DNA of 64,000 nucleotides, from assembly GCF_902459685.1 (NCBI RefSeq), contig NZ_CABPSF010000003.1, positions 434,001-498,000 of the forward strand, given 5' to 3'. Source of the stretch: Pandoraea iniqua (GTDB lineage: Bacteria; Pseudomonadota; Gammaproteobacteria; Burkholderiales; Burkholderiaceae). Each line of letters opens with the position of its first letter. The stretch's first letter is position 1. The translations under genes and the position numbers were made by a program. Below are positions 1-10,010 of the stretch, piece after piece. A model generated the notes under the pieces. It saw only the letters and a program-made list of their open reading frames with translations, was not told where the DNA came from and searched no databases.

Positions 1-339
1 CGCAATCGTGGTGGCGAGGCTCGTGAACGCGAGCGTGCCCAGATCGGCCTGCTCGGCGGCCAGCAGCGTGGCGACACCCGGCGTACCGCGTGCCGTGGTC
101 GTCTCGATGACGTATTCCTTGCCGTGACGCTTCAACACGTTGGCCTTGAACCAGTCGCTGAAGATCACCGTTTCGAGCTCGCCCGGCCCCACGACGCCCG
201 CGCTGGCGTAGCGAATGACGGGTGGTGCCGCACGGGCGATCATCGGGAAAGACAAGGCCGCAGCCACCGCTGCGCCCTGCTTGATAAAGTTGCGTCGGCC
301 ATTGACCGACGAGTCACGCGAAGAGGAATGGGAAGACAT
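1..339 (-). CDS. ABC substrate-binding protein, sulfonate/taurine type, 3' part outside window
   Basis: Partial: only the N-terminal 113 codons are present and the gene runs off the left edge. The leader carries a twin-arginine motif (NGRRNFIKQG) followed by a hydrophobic stretch ending in ARA, so export by Tat is likely. The mature N-terminus (IRYASAGVVGPGELETVI) and the later ATTTARGTPGV-like stretch look like an NMT1/SsuA-type periplasmic binding protein. It lies 63 bp downstream of an NtaA/SnaA-type monooxygenase on the same strand, so the pair probably binds and then oxidises one organosulfur or related compound. The exact ligand cannot be read from the sequence. Confidence 0.75.
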   Translation of the reverse strand, partial: MSSHSSSRDSSVNGRRNFIKQGAAVAAALSFPMIARAAPPVIRYASAGVVGPGELETVIFSDWFKANVLKRHGKEYVIETTTARGTPGVATLLAAEQADLGTLAFTSLATTIA

Positions 340-402
340 GGCAGTGTGCGAGAAGTCGTTGTTATGTGTGCGTTGGCAAATGGTGCAAATGGCGCAAATG
401 GC

Positions 403-1737
403 TTAGTGCGCGGGGCGCGCGAGACCGAGGTGGTCACGCAGCGTCGCGCCGTCGTACTCGGCACGGAAGCTGCCGCGCGTTTGCAGCTCGGGCACGACGA
501 GGCGCACGAAGTCCTCCACGCCGCCCGGCAGGTACGGCATCTGCACCATGAAACCGTCGCAGGCGCGCGCATCGAACCATTGCTGCATCGTGTCGGCCAC
601 GGCAGCGCCCGACCCATTGAAATCGCGCAGCGGGCCGATGCCGTAACGCTTGCCGATCTCGCGCAACGACAGCCCCTGCTTACGCGTGAGCTCCGCCACT
701 TCCTTGTAGTGACCCTGCACGCCGCCGACTTCGAGATCGGGCAGCACGCCGTCCTGCGGGAATGGCGACAGGTCGATGTCCAACTGATACGACAGTGTGG
801 AGAGCCCGGCTTCGGGATCGCACAACTCGTCGAGCAACGCCTGCTTGTCGCGCGCGATAGCATCGGTCTCGCCGACGACCGGCACCATGCCGAGCAGAAT
901 CTTCACATCGTCGGGGTTACGGCCGTGCTGCACTGCACGCTCCTTGATGTCGCGATAGAAGGTCTGCGCAGACTCTTGCGACGAGTGGGTGACGAAGATC
1001 ACGTCGGCCCACTTCGCCGCGAAATCTTTGCCGCGGGCCGAGGCGCCCGCCTGAATAAACACCGGTCGGCCTTGCGGCGGACGGCTCACGTTCAGCGGCC
1101 CTTCAACGTCGAACCACTTGCCATGGTGCGAGATGGGCGCCACACGCGACGGATCGGCGAACTGCGGCGTGGCCCGATCGAGCGTCAGGGCGTCGTCGTG
1201 CCAGCTGTTCCAAAGCTTGCAAGCGACTTCGACGAATTCGTCGGCGCGGTCGTAACGGTCCTCGCGCGAGAGTTGCTCGGCCAGACCGAAGTTACGCGCT
1301 TCAGCATCTTGAAACGACGTCACGATATTCCACGCTACGCGCCCGGCGCTCAGATGATCGAGCGATGCCAGTGCGCGGGCCACATGAAACGGCGTGAAGT
1401 AGGACGTCGAAATCGTCGCCGCCAACCCGAGCTTGTCGGTGCTGGCTGCCAGCGCCGACAGCACGACGAGCGGGTCGAGACGCAGCGCACCGAGTGCGCC
1501 GTGACGCAGTTGCGAATCGAGGCTGTCGCCGAGACGGCGCGGCAACGCCTGAATGTCCGGCAGGAAGATCATGTCGAACTTGCCGGCTTCGAGCAGACGC
1601 CCGATGTCGCGATAGAACTTGACGTTGAGAATGTCGTGCTGCGCCGAGGGATAGCGCCAGCCGCCGTGGTGACCCGACACTGGGCCCGCCATGACGTAGG
1701 CGGCCAGGTTCATTTGTCGCGAGGCATTCGTAGGCAT
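403..1737 (-). CDS. NtaA/SnaA/DszA-family FMN-dependent monooxygenase
   Basis: A 444-residue bacterial luciferase-like (LLM) monooxygenase, which would use reduced flavin from a partner reductase. Family marks are the N-terminal GHHGGWRYP segment, the WNIVTSFQDAEARNFG block, and GRPVFIQAGASARGKDFAAK in the middle. Length fits the nitrilotriacetate/dibenzothiophene-sulfone monooxygenase subfamily. I chose the ATG giving MPTNASRQ; an upstream in-frame start would add about 40 low-complexity residues that do not look like the family. It is the first gene of a two-gene unit with the truncated binding protein at the left edge. The substrate is unknown; desulfurisation of a sulfone or sulfonate is inferred from neighbours. 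Confidence 0.88.
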   Translation of the reverse strand: MPTNASRQMNLAAYVMAGPVSGHHGGWRYPSAQHDILNVKFYRDIGRLLEAGKFDMIFLPDIQALPRRLGDSLDSQLRHGALGALRLDPLVVLSALAASTDKLGLAATISTSYFTPFHVARALASLDHLSAGRVAWNIVTSFQDAEARNFGLAEQLSREDRYDRADEFVEVACKLWNSWHDDALTLDRATPQFADPSRVAPISHHGKWFDVEGPLNVSRPPQGRPVFIQAGASARGKDFAAKWADVIFVTHSSQESAQTFYRDIKERAVQHGRNPDDVKILLGMVPVVGETDAIARDKQALLDELCDPEAGLSTLSYQLDIDLSPFPQDGVLPDLEVGGVQGHYKEVAELTRKQGLSLREIGKRYGIGPLRDFNGSGAAVADTMQQWFDARACDGFMVQMPYLPGGVEDFVRLVVPELQTRGSFRAEYDGATLRDHLGLARPAH

Positions 1738-1949
1738 GCGAGGTATTCGGAAAAACAGAGTAAGAGACCGGCGCGGGTAACTTCGTTGGCAGCGCCTGCT
1801 CAGTTGTCTTCCCGGACCACAGTGACGGCGGCGAGGGCGGCACAAGCCGCCCCGCACGCAGTCGCAACCCAGTATAGAGTTCGGTTGCCTGATGACAAAT
1901 TCGAATATCTGCTAAGCAAATTCACACAAACAGAGACACGCTTGCGACG

Positions 1950-2111
1950 CTATACCGTCGCCACCGGCAGGTAGTGATTGATGATGCCGAGCACGACCAG
2001 CAGCACGATGCCGATGCCCAGACTCCAGCCGATCAGCTTCTTCTCGATCGGCAGCAGTGGCTCTTCCGGCGCTTGCGCGATGGCTTTCGACAGGTTGTCG
2101 AGGTCAGACAT
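1950..2111 (-). CDS. small single-pass membrane protein (53 aa)
   Basis: An unrecognised 53-residue protein starting MSDLDNLSKAIAQAPEE. An acidic N-terminal 25 residues is followed by one strong transmembrane segment (WSLGIGIVLLVVLGIINHYL) and a four-residue tail. It begins 50 bp downstream of the putative sulfate exporter gene on the same strand, with AGGAGTCTCATC just before the ATG, a good ribosome site. The context suggests a small accessory subunit or modulator of that transporter, but this is inference. The 212 bp beyond its stop hold the promoter of the next monooxygenase gene and nothing else I can identify. Confidence 0.65.
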   Translation of the reverse strand: MSDLDNLSKAIAQAPEEPLLPIEKKLIGWSLGIGIVLLVVLGIINHYLPVATV

Positions 2112-2161
2112 GATGAGACTCCTGTGATGTGAGAACGCTGGTGTGATAAGCCGCATGCGGG

Positions 2162-3631
2162 TCAAGCCAGCGGCGGCTTCACGCCATGGAAGAACAGCCA
2201 CGAGATCAGCAGGCCCACCCAGATGACAAAGCCGAACAGGCTGATGACATACACCGCCGCGAGCTTGCCGATACCTTCGGACCACAGCTTGCGGAAGTTC
2301 GACAGCAGACCGATCGAGAAGAACGTCAGGACGAAGAAGATGACGCGGAAGTTGTTAGCCTCCCCCACAGCGCCCTTGATCTTCGCTGCGGCTTCCGGTC
2401 CGGCCGCGAGCGACAGGCCCAGCGCAAGCGCGAACGTCACGACAAAGCCGATGATGAACTTCGGAAACCGCTCCCAAATCTCGCGCGGACGCGCACGTTG
2501 CGACGCGTCGGTGACGTTGATGTGGTTGGTCCAGATGTACGCGAGGATGAACGACCACACGCCAATGAAGATGTCGATGAACACCTTGATCGTGGCCGTC
2601 GTGCCCACGATCCAGCCTGCCGCGTAGTGCGTGCCGCCCGCAGCCGCCTTCGCGTTGATCAGCGCTTCGGTGATCGCACCACCCGCAACTGCCGCGCCGT
2701 CGGTCTTGACCGCCAGCCCGAGCCACGCCGCGGCCACCAGCGGATCGTCCGCGAGGAAATGCTGGGCAAGGAACGGGAGAATCAGCAGTTCAATGACCGC
2801 AAACACCACGACCAGTGACGACACCAGCACCGGAATCGCCGGGCGCGCACGAATGGCGCTGCCGGTTGAAATGGCCGCTGCGACGCCGCAGATCGAGATG
2901 CCCGAGGCCAACGGCACCGCCCACTCGCGCGGGAAGCGGAACCACTTACGCGCGATGTAATAGACGACCGCCCAATAAATCAGATATGCCTCGACGATGG
3001 CGGCCACACCCCGCAGCAGAATCGACGACGCGAACGTCAGCCGGTCGGCGACCGTGACGGCAATGAACGCCCCCAGCACGACGATTGCTGTCTTGATGTA
3101 CCACTCGGGACGCACCGCATCCGAGAGCCACGCGCTCGCACGCGGGAAGGCATTGGCGATGATCAGACCGACCACCAGCGCGACGATATAGCCGCCTTCG
3201 TTAGTCAGGCGCAGCGACCAATCGATACCGAACTTGGTTTGCTCGGCGGGCGTGACGGCCGCCAGATAGGCGTAGCTGCCGAGAAACCAGCTCGCATACG
3301 CCAGCCAGAACAACACGGAAAAGCGCACGACGAAGCGGCGAACGTCTTGCTGTAACGCGGCCACGCCCAGCGAGAGCACGGCGCTCAGGACGATCCACGT
3401 CAGGACAAACGCCGCGAATCCGCCAAGGCGGGCATATCCCGATGCTGCGGGCGCGAGTGCCGTCGCCGGATCGGTCCAGACGCGCGTGGTGACGACCCAG
3501 CCGATCGGGTCGGCACCGGATACGCCCGTGAGCCCGGCAATGACGATGATCAGGCCGATGATGACGGCGAGCCAGTCTTCGCTCACCGGCTTGGCGGCCG
3601 AGACCTGTGGTGTGGTTGAGGCTTGCTCCAT
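2162..3631 (-). CDS. YeiH-family putative sulfate exporter
   Basis: A 489-residue polytopic inner-membrane protein of the Cons_hypoth698/YeiH family, annotated widely as putative sulfate exporters. About ten hydrophobic segments are visible; conserved family stretches include GGYIVALVVGLIIANAFP, YIKTAIVVLGAFIAV and DDPLVAAAWLGLAVKTDGAAVAGGAI. It is longer than E. coli YeiH (about 350 residues), mainly from an N-terminal extension with extra membrane helices. It lies between a sulfonate-type binding protein gene and a small membrane protein gene on the same strand. Disposal of sulfite or sulfate from sulfonate desulfurisation is a plausible role, inferred from context only. Confidence 0.85.
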   Translation of the reverse strand: MEQASTTPQVSAAKPVSEDWLAVIIGLIIVIAGLTGVSGADPIGWVVTTRVWTDPATALAPAASGYARLGGFAAFVLTWIVLSAVLSLGVAALQQDVRRFVVRFSVLFWLAYASWFLGSYAYLAAVTPAEQTKFGIDWSLRLTNEGGYIVALVVGLIIANAFPRASAWLSDAVRPEWYIKTAIVVLGAFIAVTVADRLTFASSILLRGVAAIVEAYLIYWAVVYYIARKWFRFPREWAVPLASGISICGVAAAISTGSAIRARPAIPVLVSSLVVVFAVIELLILPFLAQHFLADDPLVAAAWLGLAVKTDGAAVAGGAITEALINAKAAAGGTHYAAGWIVGTTATIKVFIDIFIGVWSFILAYIWTNHINVTDASQRARPREIWERFPKFIIGFVVTFALALGLSLAAGPEAAAKIKGAVGEANNFRVIFFVLTFFSIGLLSNFRKLWSEGIGKLAAVYVISLFGFVIWVGLLISWLFFHGVKPPLA

Positions 3632-3708
3632 ACTGCATTCCCCTTCAAATGACGTGACGTGTGTTTGACGATGCCGGGTGACCCGGCTTTTGTTATCTCC
3701 TGCCGGGT

Positions 3709-4689
3709 TCAGCCCTTACGAATGTCCACGACCGCCTGTCGCACGTCGACCGCGCGCGGTATCAGACGGGTCTGGAAGGCCAGATCGGCGTTTGCCTGCT
3801 GTGCCTTGAGGACGTCAGGAGTGATCGGGTACTGCACACCCCATTCCAGACGCGGGATGGCGCGCTTCCATACGTCGAGCGGCACGCCGGTGTTCTGCGC
3901 CAGTAAATCGGCGGTTTCGTCCGGCTTTGCCAGCCGCGCCGTAATGTCGGCACTCAGCGTGTCGAACAGCATGCGCAGCGTGGCCGGATACTTCTCGGCG
4001 AACGTGCGCGTGCCGATGTAGAAGGCGTACTGCGGCACCGACACGTCGCCGATCTTGAGAATGGTGCGCACGTGACTGGCGATTTCAGCGTCGGCATAGC
4101 GCGGGTCCGGCACGGACCACGCGTCGACGAAACCGCGCTCGATGGCCGCGCGCGCATCGCTATACGAGAGGTAGGCGAACTGCACCTCGGACGGCGAAAC
4201 GCCCGCGTCTGCCAGCGCACGCAGCACGAACAAATGGCCTTGCGAGCCCTTCGCGAAGGCAATCTTCTTGCCGCGCAAATCGGTGATCGTGCGCACGGTG
4301 GAATTGGCGGGCACAACGATGGCGTAACCATTCTGATAACGGCTGCCGGCAGCGACATACACCACTGACGGCGCGGCGCCCGCTTGCGCGAGAATCGGCG
4401 GCGGCGAGCCCACCACACCGACGTCGACATCGCCTGAATTGATCGCCTCAACCATCGGCGCGCCGTAGACAAACTCGATCCACTTCACTGCCACACCGTG
4501 CGGGCGCAACGCCGCTTCAAGCTTGCCGGATGCGCGCAGCGCCACCAGCGGGTCGCCTTTCTGAATACCGATACGAATTGCGCCGGGCCATGCTTCGGCG
4601 GCCTTTGCGCGCGGCACGTGCCCCGCTGCGAGCGCGGCGGCCGTGGTAGCACCCAGCCAAGAAAGTGCGGTACGTCGAGTGATTGCCAT
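3709..4689 (-). CDS. aliphatic sulfonate-type ABC substrate-binding protein (SsuA-like)
   Basis: A 326-residue periplasmic protein. The leader ITRRTALSWLG fits a twin-arginine signal with cleavage near AKA-AE. The mature part has the SsuA family pattern: IRIGIQKGDPLVALRASG, then WIEFVYGAPMVEAINSGDVDVGVVGSPPP, and later DLRGKKIAFAKGSQGHLFV. It lies 53 bp downstream of an NtaA/SnaA-type monooxygenase and upstream of the YeiH-like exporter, all on the minus strand. No permease or ATPase gene accompanies it, so it would have to use a transporter encoded elsewhere. The ligand is probably a sulfonate or sulfate ester; this is family-level inference. Confidence 0.88.
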   Translation of the reverse strand: MAITRRTALSWLGATTAAALAAGHVPRAKAAEAWPGAIRIGIQKGDPLVALRASGKLEAALRPHGVAVKWIEFVYGAPMVEAINSGDVDVGVVGSPPPILAQAGAAPSVVYVAAGSRYQNGYAIVVPANSTVRTITDLRGKKIAFAKGSQGHLFVLRALADAGVSPSEVQFAYLSYSDARAAIERGFVDAWSVPDPRYADAEIASHVRTILKIGDVSVPQYAFYIGTRTFAEKYPATLRMLFDTLSADITARLAKPDETADLLAQNTGVPLDVWKRAIPRLEWGVQYPITPDVLKAQQANADLAFQTRLIPRAVDVRQAVVDIRKG

Positions 4690-4742
4690 GTCAAACCTTG
4701 AAATGCTTGCGTCGCCCCGTGCAGACGGGGTGATTCATAAAT

Positions 4743-6071
4743 TCAGCGCGAGAAGTGACGGTTCTCGGGGCGTTCGAGCCCGTAGTGCTCGCGCAGCGTG
4801 TGCGTGTCGTATTCCGTGCGAAGCCGCCCGCGGCGTTGCAGGATCGGCACCACGTGCTCGACAAACAGATCGAGTTGGGCGGGCAATACCGGGGGCATGA
4901 GATTGAATCCATCGGCCGCACCATCGTCGATCCAGTCTTCGATGACGTCGGCAATGCGCTCCGGCGAGCCGGCGAATGTGAAGTGCCCACGCGCCCCCGC
5001 AAGTTGATGAAGCAAGCGACGCAGCGTCGGCCGTTCGCGGGCGACGAGACCGACGATGACTTCCGCACGGCTTTTCGCTGCCTGCACAGTGGCGGGATTC
5101 GGGAAGTCATCGACAGAGAGCGGTTGGTCGAGCGGCAGACGAGAGAAGTCGTAGCCGCCAAAGCGGTCGGAGAGCCGGGTGAGACCGACGCTGATGTCGG
5201 TCAGGCCGTTGAGTTCTTCGAGCAACGCCACCGCTTCGGCATCGGTCGCGCCAATGGCGGCACTCAGGCCCGGCAGGATCACGACCTGATCGGCACGCCG
5301 TCCGCGCGCTTCGGCCGCCGACTTCAGATCGCGATAGAAGTCGCGCGCCGAGGCTTTGGTCAGATGTGCGGTGAAGATCGCTTCGCCAAAACGCGCCGCG
5401 AACGCTTTGCCGTCAGGCGACGACCCTGCCTGCACCAGTACCGGCCAGCCCTGCGGCGAACGTGGCAGATTGAGCGGCCCCGCCACGCGGTAGTAGTCGC
5501 CCCGGTGATCGATGCTGCGCACCTTGCCCGGTTCGACGAAGCGGCCGGTGGCAGCGTCGTCGACGATGGCGTCGTCGGCCCAGCTATCCCAGAGGCCGGT
5601 CACGACCTCCAGATATTCGTTTGCGCGGGCGTAACGCTCGGCATGGCCGATCGGCTGATCGAGCCCGAAGTTCTTGGCGGCGGCACCGACCCACGACGTG
5701 ACGATGTTCCAGCCGATGCGGCCCTTCGTGATGTGATCGAGCGACGCAAATTGGCGCGCCAGATTGAACGGCTCGGTGTAAGTGGTCGACGCGGTGGCAA
5801 TCAAGCCGATATGCCGCGTGGCGAAGGCCAGCGCAGCAAGCGTGGTGATGGGTTCGAGTTGCGCCGTCGCGACGTGCTCGGCGGCTTCGGCAAGCGCCAG
5901 CGCATCGGCGAGAAACACCGAATCGAAACGCCCAGCTTCTGCGGTTTGCGCAAGCCCGGCGAAATAATCGATATCGGTCAGCGGCAGGCGCGTGGCGCCC
6001 GAATGACGCCAGCCGGCCTCGTGGTGGCCGCGGCCGTGAATGAACAAATTGAGATGAACGCGTTTTGCCAT
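4743..6071 (-). CDS. NtaA/SnaA/DszA-family FMN-dependent monooxygenase
   Basis: A 442-residue LLM-family monooxygenase, paralogous to the one at 403-1737. Marks include HLNLFIHGRGHHEAGWRH at the N-terminus, GRIGWNIVTSWVGAAAKNFG, and GWPVLVQAGSSPDGKAFAAR. I start at the ATG giving MAKRVHLNLF; a GTG eight codons upstream is possible, and no strong ribosome site separates them. It heads the leftward group monooxygenase, binding protein, exporter, small membrane protein. Expected action is oxygenation of a sulfur- or nitrogen-containing organic substrate with reduced FMN supplied by an unlinked reductase. Confidence 0.88.
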   Translation of the reverse strand: MAKRVHLNLFIHGRGHHEAGWRHSGATRLPLTDIDYFAGLAQTAEAGRFDSVFLADALALAEAAEHVATAQLEPITTLAALAFATRHIGLIATASTTYTEPFNLARQFASLDHITKGRIGWNIVTSWVGAAAKNFGLDQPIGHAERYARANEYLEVVTGLWDSWADDAIVDDAATGRFVEPGKVRSIDHRGDYYRVAGPLNLPRSPQGWPVLVQAGSSPDGKAFAARFGEAIFTAHLTKASARDFYRDLKSAAEARGRRADQVVILPGLSAAIGATDAEAVALLEELNGLTDISVGLTRLSDRFGGYDFSRLPLDQPLSVDDFPNPATVQAAKSRAEVIVGLVARERPTLRRLLHQLAGARGHFTFAGSPERIADVIEDWIDDGAADGFNLMPPVLPAQLDLFVEHVVPILQRRGRLRTEYDTHTLREHYGLERPENRHFSR

Positions 6072-6285
6072 CGTGCCTGCCGTCGGTGAACTCACCGGGC
6101 CGGGCGGCCCGATGCCGGCAGCGAGACGACGCTACCCGCACCGCGGCGGGTTCGCGCATCCGTCTACACAACCGTGGCAGCGACTATAGGCACGCGTTCA
6201 GCGAAACGGAACCAACGGCTTTTCATTAAGATATTCACGTTGGCAATCGCCGTTCCGCCAGATACAACAACGGTTTCGGAACGGC

Positions 6286-6414
6286 TTACAGGGCCTTCTT
6301 GACGGTGCGTGCAGCACCCGAAATATCCTGACCGACGCCATCTACCGTATTGCAACCCGCGAGCGCGAACAACGAACCGACCAACAAGAAAAACGCCAGG
6401 CAACGCGACAGCAT
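6286..6414 (-). CDS. entericidin-like small lipoprotein (42 aa)
   Basis: A 42-residue protein with a signal peptide and lipobox (LFALAGCN), then the entericidin A/B signature NTVDGVGQDISGAARTVKKAL. Entericidins are small cell-envelope lipoproteins; in E. coli EcnA and EcnB form an antidote/toxin pair. Only one member is visible here. A ribosome site (AAGAGGTCGAT) precedes the ATG. It stands alone between the monooxygenase promoter region and the 3' end of dgdR. About 160 bp upstream of it lead to dgdR and include a weak hairpin near 6543-6560. Confidence 0.88.
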   Translation of the reverse strand: MLSRCLAFFLLVGSLFALAGCNTVDGVGQDISGAARTVKKAL

Positions 6415-6575
6415 ATCGACCTCTTCGATACAGAACTAATGGGGAACGAGTTTCCGGATAACGGACGCTCGCGCTTCAACAAAACAGCCAGACGCGCCGA
6501 CGCGCGCTGAAACAACCCGCAATTGTCCAACAAATGCCGTCCGCCGGGGTCATCACCGGCGTCTTTTACCTTCGG

Positions 6576-7463
6576 TTACAACATCGGCAGCGTGTGCCGG
6601 ATGTGGTCGGCAAACGCCTGCGACAGATGATTCGGGCGGGCCCGGTCGAACTTTACCGTAATCCCGACCGACGGCAGCGGCGGCAGGCCGGGAACACCGT
6701 TCAGCACATGCAGATCCGATGGCACCGCCGTCTGGGTCATGACGGCCAGCGCCTGCCCGGAACGCGCCAGTGCCGTGAGTCCCGCCAAATTGCTGCTCGC
6801 ATAGGCGATTCGGTAAGGCAGACCCGCTGCCTGCAACGCCTCGCAGGCGGCGATGTGGTCCAGCGTGTCGGGATCGGATAACGCCAACGGCACGGGCTCG
6901 CGCGGCGCCAGCGGATCGAAAAGTGCCGCTTCGAGCCCCGGGCTGCCGATCCAGACCAGCGGCTCGCGGCGAATGATGTCGTCGCCAACGGCACCGGGCG
7001 GCAAGGTGTCCGGCAGCGAAATTAGCGCCAGATCCAGTGCGTGGCGCGCCAATTGCTCCAACAACCGGGGCGTCGGCTCGCAGATCACTTCCACCAGCGC
7101 CTGCGGGTGCTGGCTGGCGAACTGACGCAGCAGATCGGGCAGGAACGCGGCGGCGTAGTCGTCGGGACACCCGAATCGGAGCGTGCCGCTCAGGCCCTTC
7201 CCCGTCATATCGGCCAGCGCTTCGTCATGCAACCGAAGCAGGCGTTGCGCGTGCCCGAGCAAGCGCTCGCCGGCGCCGGTCAACACCACGCCACGGCCGG
7301 TGCGCTGCAATAGCGGCTGATCGACCACCTCTTCCAGCCGCTTCATCTGCTGGCTGAGCGCCGACTGGGTGCGCGAAATGCGCTGTGCCGCGCGGCTGAG
7401 CGAGCCCGCTTGCGCGATGGCGACGAACGAGCGCAGCAGATCGATGTCCAGTGAGAGGCTCAA
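6576..7463 (-). CDS. dgdR: LysR-type regulator of dialkylglycine decarboxylase (DgdR-like)
   Basis: A LysR-type transcriptional regulator, helix-turn-helix at the N-terminus (AAQRISRTQSALSQQMKRLE) and a substrate-binding domain after it. It is divergent from dgdA, matching the dgdR-dgdA arrangement known in Burkholderia cepacia, where DgdR represses dgdA. I place the start at a TTG (7463) because AGAAGGGAA sits about ten bases upstream, the protein then begins right before the LysR core (LDIDLLRSF), and the 295-residue length suits the family. An ATG at 7496 would add 11 residues but lies inside the inverted repeat that may be the operator. Confidence 0.85.
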   Translation of the reverse strand: MSLSLDIDLLRSFVAIAQAGSLSRAAQRISRTQSALSQQMKRLEEVVDQPLLQRTGRGVVLTGAGERLLGHAQRLLRLHDEALADMTGKGLSGTLRFGCPDDYAAAFLPDLLRQFASQHPQALVEVICEPTPRLLEQLARHALDLALISLPDTLPPGAVGDDIIRREPLVWIGSPGLEAALFDPLAPREPVPLALSDPDTLDHIAACEALQAAGLPYRIAYASSNLAGLTALARSGQALAVMTQTAVPSDLHVLNGVPGLPPLPSVGITVKFDRARPNHLSQAFADHIRHTLPML

Positions 7464-7483
7464 GATATTAGATTCCCTTCTAT

Positions 7484-7514
7484 CTTTCATTAGCATTATT
7501 CGCTTCTATGAAAG
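7484..7514. promoter_or_regulatory. inverted repeat in dgdR-dgdA intergenic region, candidate DgdR site
   Basis: CTTTCAT and ATGAAAG, 7-bp exact inverted arms separated by 17 bp, lie between the divergent dgdR and dgdA starts. LysR regulators usually bind such divergent regions. The assignment to DgdR is inference from position. Confidence 0.45.
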
Positions 7515-7544
7515 CAGAGCGCTGCTTAGACTGCAAGCGATTGA

Positions 7545-8891
<1,347 letters not shown>

Positions 8892-8908
8892 CGCATTGCT
8901 TCAGTCGT

Positions 8909-8952
8909 AAAAAGCCCCGTGATTCGCTTCATCGAAGCGCACGGGGCTTTTC
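8909..8952. terminator. intrinsic terminator, bidirectional
   Basis: AAAAGCCCCGTG and CACGGGGCTTTT form a perfect 12-bp stem whose loop can itself pair (CGCTTC/GAAGCG). It lies between dgdA on the plus strand and the esterase gene on the minus strand and has A/T tracts on both sides, so it can stop both transcripts. Confidence 0.9.
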
Positions 8953-8976
8953 TTCAGCCAGTGATTGACGGCTAAC

Positions 8977-9882
8977 TTAGTCCTGACGTTGCGGACGTTG
9001 CACGTCGCGGAAGATGTACTTCAGCGCGTCGGGCAGTGTGCTCGACCAGACCGGCCACTCATGCTTGCCGTCCACGATGCGAAGCTCGGCCGGTTGCTTG
9101 TTGGCGCGCAGCAATTCATAAAAACGCGTGGCTTCCGACTCGATGTTGAAGTCGTCGTCATCGCCCGAGTTAATGTACATCGGCACCTTGATGCCCTTCT
9201 TCAGAAACGCGTCGAAGAACACCGGGTAGTTGTTCGCCTGCCAGACGCGCGCACTGTACTCGCCGCCCGTATTGGGTTCGGCAAACACCTTCACGAAGCG
9301 GGCCGACGAATCCTTGGGCGGTTCCGGGTTGTAGATCGCCGGGCTGAGCAGCGCCGCCGCCTTGAACTTCTCCGGGTACTTGAGCACGTAACGCAGCGCG
9401 CCGTACCCGCCCATCGACAGGCCACCGATCAGACGGCCATCGCGGGTCGTGATCGTGCGATACGTTTTCTCGACATGGGGGATCAGCTCGCTGAAGAACG
9501 CCGTCTCCATGCGTTCTTTCAGATCGACATACCAGTTGGTATTGGCGTCCGGCATGATCACGATGGCCGGGGGGATGTCGCCATGGCTGATCAGTTTGTC
9601 CATCGTCGACTGCATGTGGCCCTTGACCACCCAGTCGTTACGCACGCCGTCGTTGCCGTGCAGCAGATACAACACCGGGTACGTGGTCTTGCCCGACGAT
9701 TCATAGCCCGTCGGCAGGTAGACGTTATACGTGAGCGGGCGCGACAGGTTCTTGCTGTACACCTCGCTGGACAGCACCTCGCTCGCGTTGGCGAACGAAC
9801 TGCTCAGTGCTGCGGCGGCGATGATACCCGTCGCCATTTGTCGTGCGAAGCTCGCACCGGTTTGACCGAACATCTTGAACAC
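8977..9882 (-). CDS. secreted alpha/beta-hydrolase esterase (esterase D/Fes-like family)
   Basis: A 301-residue putative exported serine esterase. The N-terminus is a signal peptide ending near SSFANA-SE. The nucleophile elbow is GLSMGG (S156), preceded by the family stretch YPVLYLLHG; acidic and histidine residues occur in SGDDDDFN and DGKHEW near the C-terminus. This is the PF00756 esterase family (S-formylglutathione hydrolase, mycolyltransferase and enterochelin esterase relatives). I use a GTG start because AGGAGG lies four bases upstream; the next ATG is nine bases in. It stands alone, convergent with dgdA across the terminator. Substrate unknown. Confidence 0.85.
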   Translation of the reverse strand: MFKMFGQTGASFARQMATGIIAAAALSSSFANASEVLSSEVYSKNLSRPLTYNVYLPTGYESSGKTTYPVLYLLHGNDGVRNDWVVKGHMQSTMDKLISHGDIPPAIVIMPDANTNWYVDLKERMETAFFSELIPHVEKTYRTITTRDGRLIGGLSMGGYGALRYVLKYPEKFKAAALLSPAIYNPEPPKDSSARFVKVFAEPNTGGEYSARVWQANNYPVFFDAFLKKGIKVPMYINSGDDDDFNIESEATRFYELLRANKQPAELRIVDGKHEWPVWSSTLPDALKYIFRDVQRPQRQD

Positions 9883-10010
9883 ATACCCTCCTGGGGGAAA
9901 TCATGACTTTGTCTAGTTATCCAGAACACCCGGCTCTGTGTGCCGGGCGCCCGAAAGATTAACATTTGAAATGATTTTCAGGGGATGCAATCGATGGACG
10001 GTGCGGATGC

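Noticed and set aside
124-1974. Long plus-strand open frame of 616 codons over the first monooxygenase
   Set aside because: It is antisense to a clear LLM monooxygenase gene and its translation is Arg/His-rich with no recognisable fold, the usual shadow in GC-rich DNA.
3673-3687. GCCGGGTGACCCGGC hairpin as a terminator
   Set aside because: The stem is short with a three-base loop, and the T-rich side is on the strand opposite to the genes; at most a weak attenuator.
4755-6089. 444-codon plus-strand open frame over the second monooxygenase
   Set aside because: Antisense shadow of a gene with firm family motifs.
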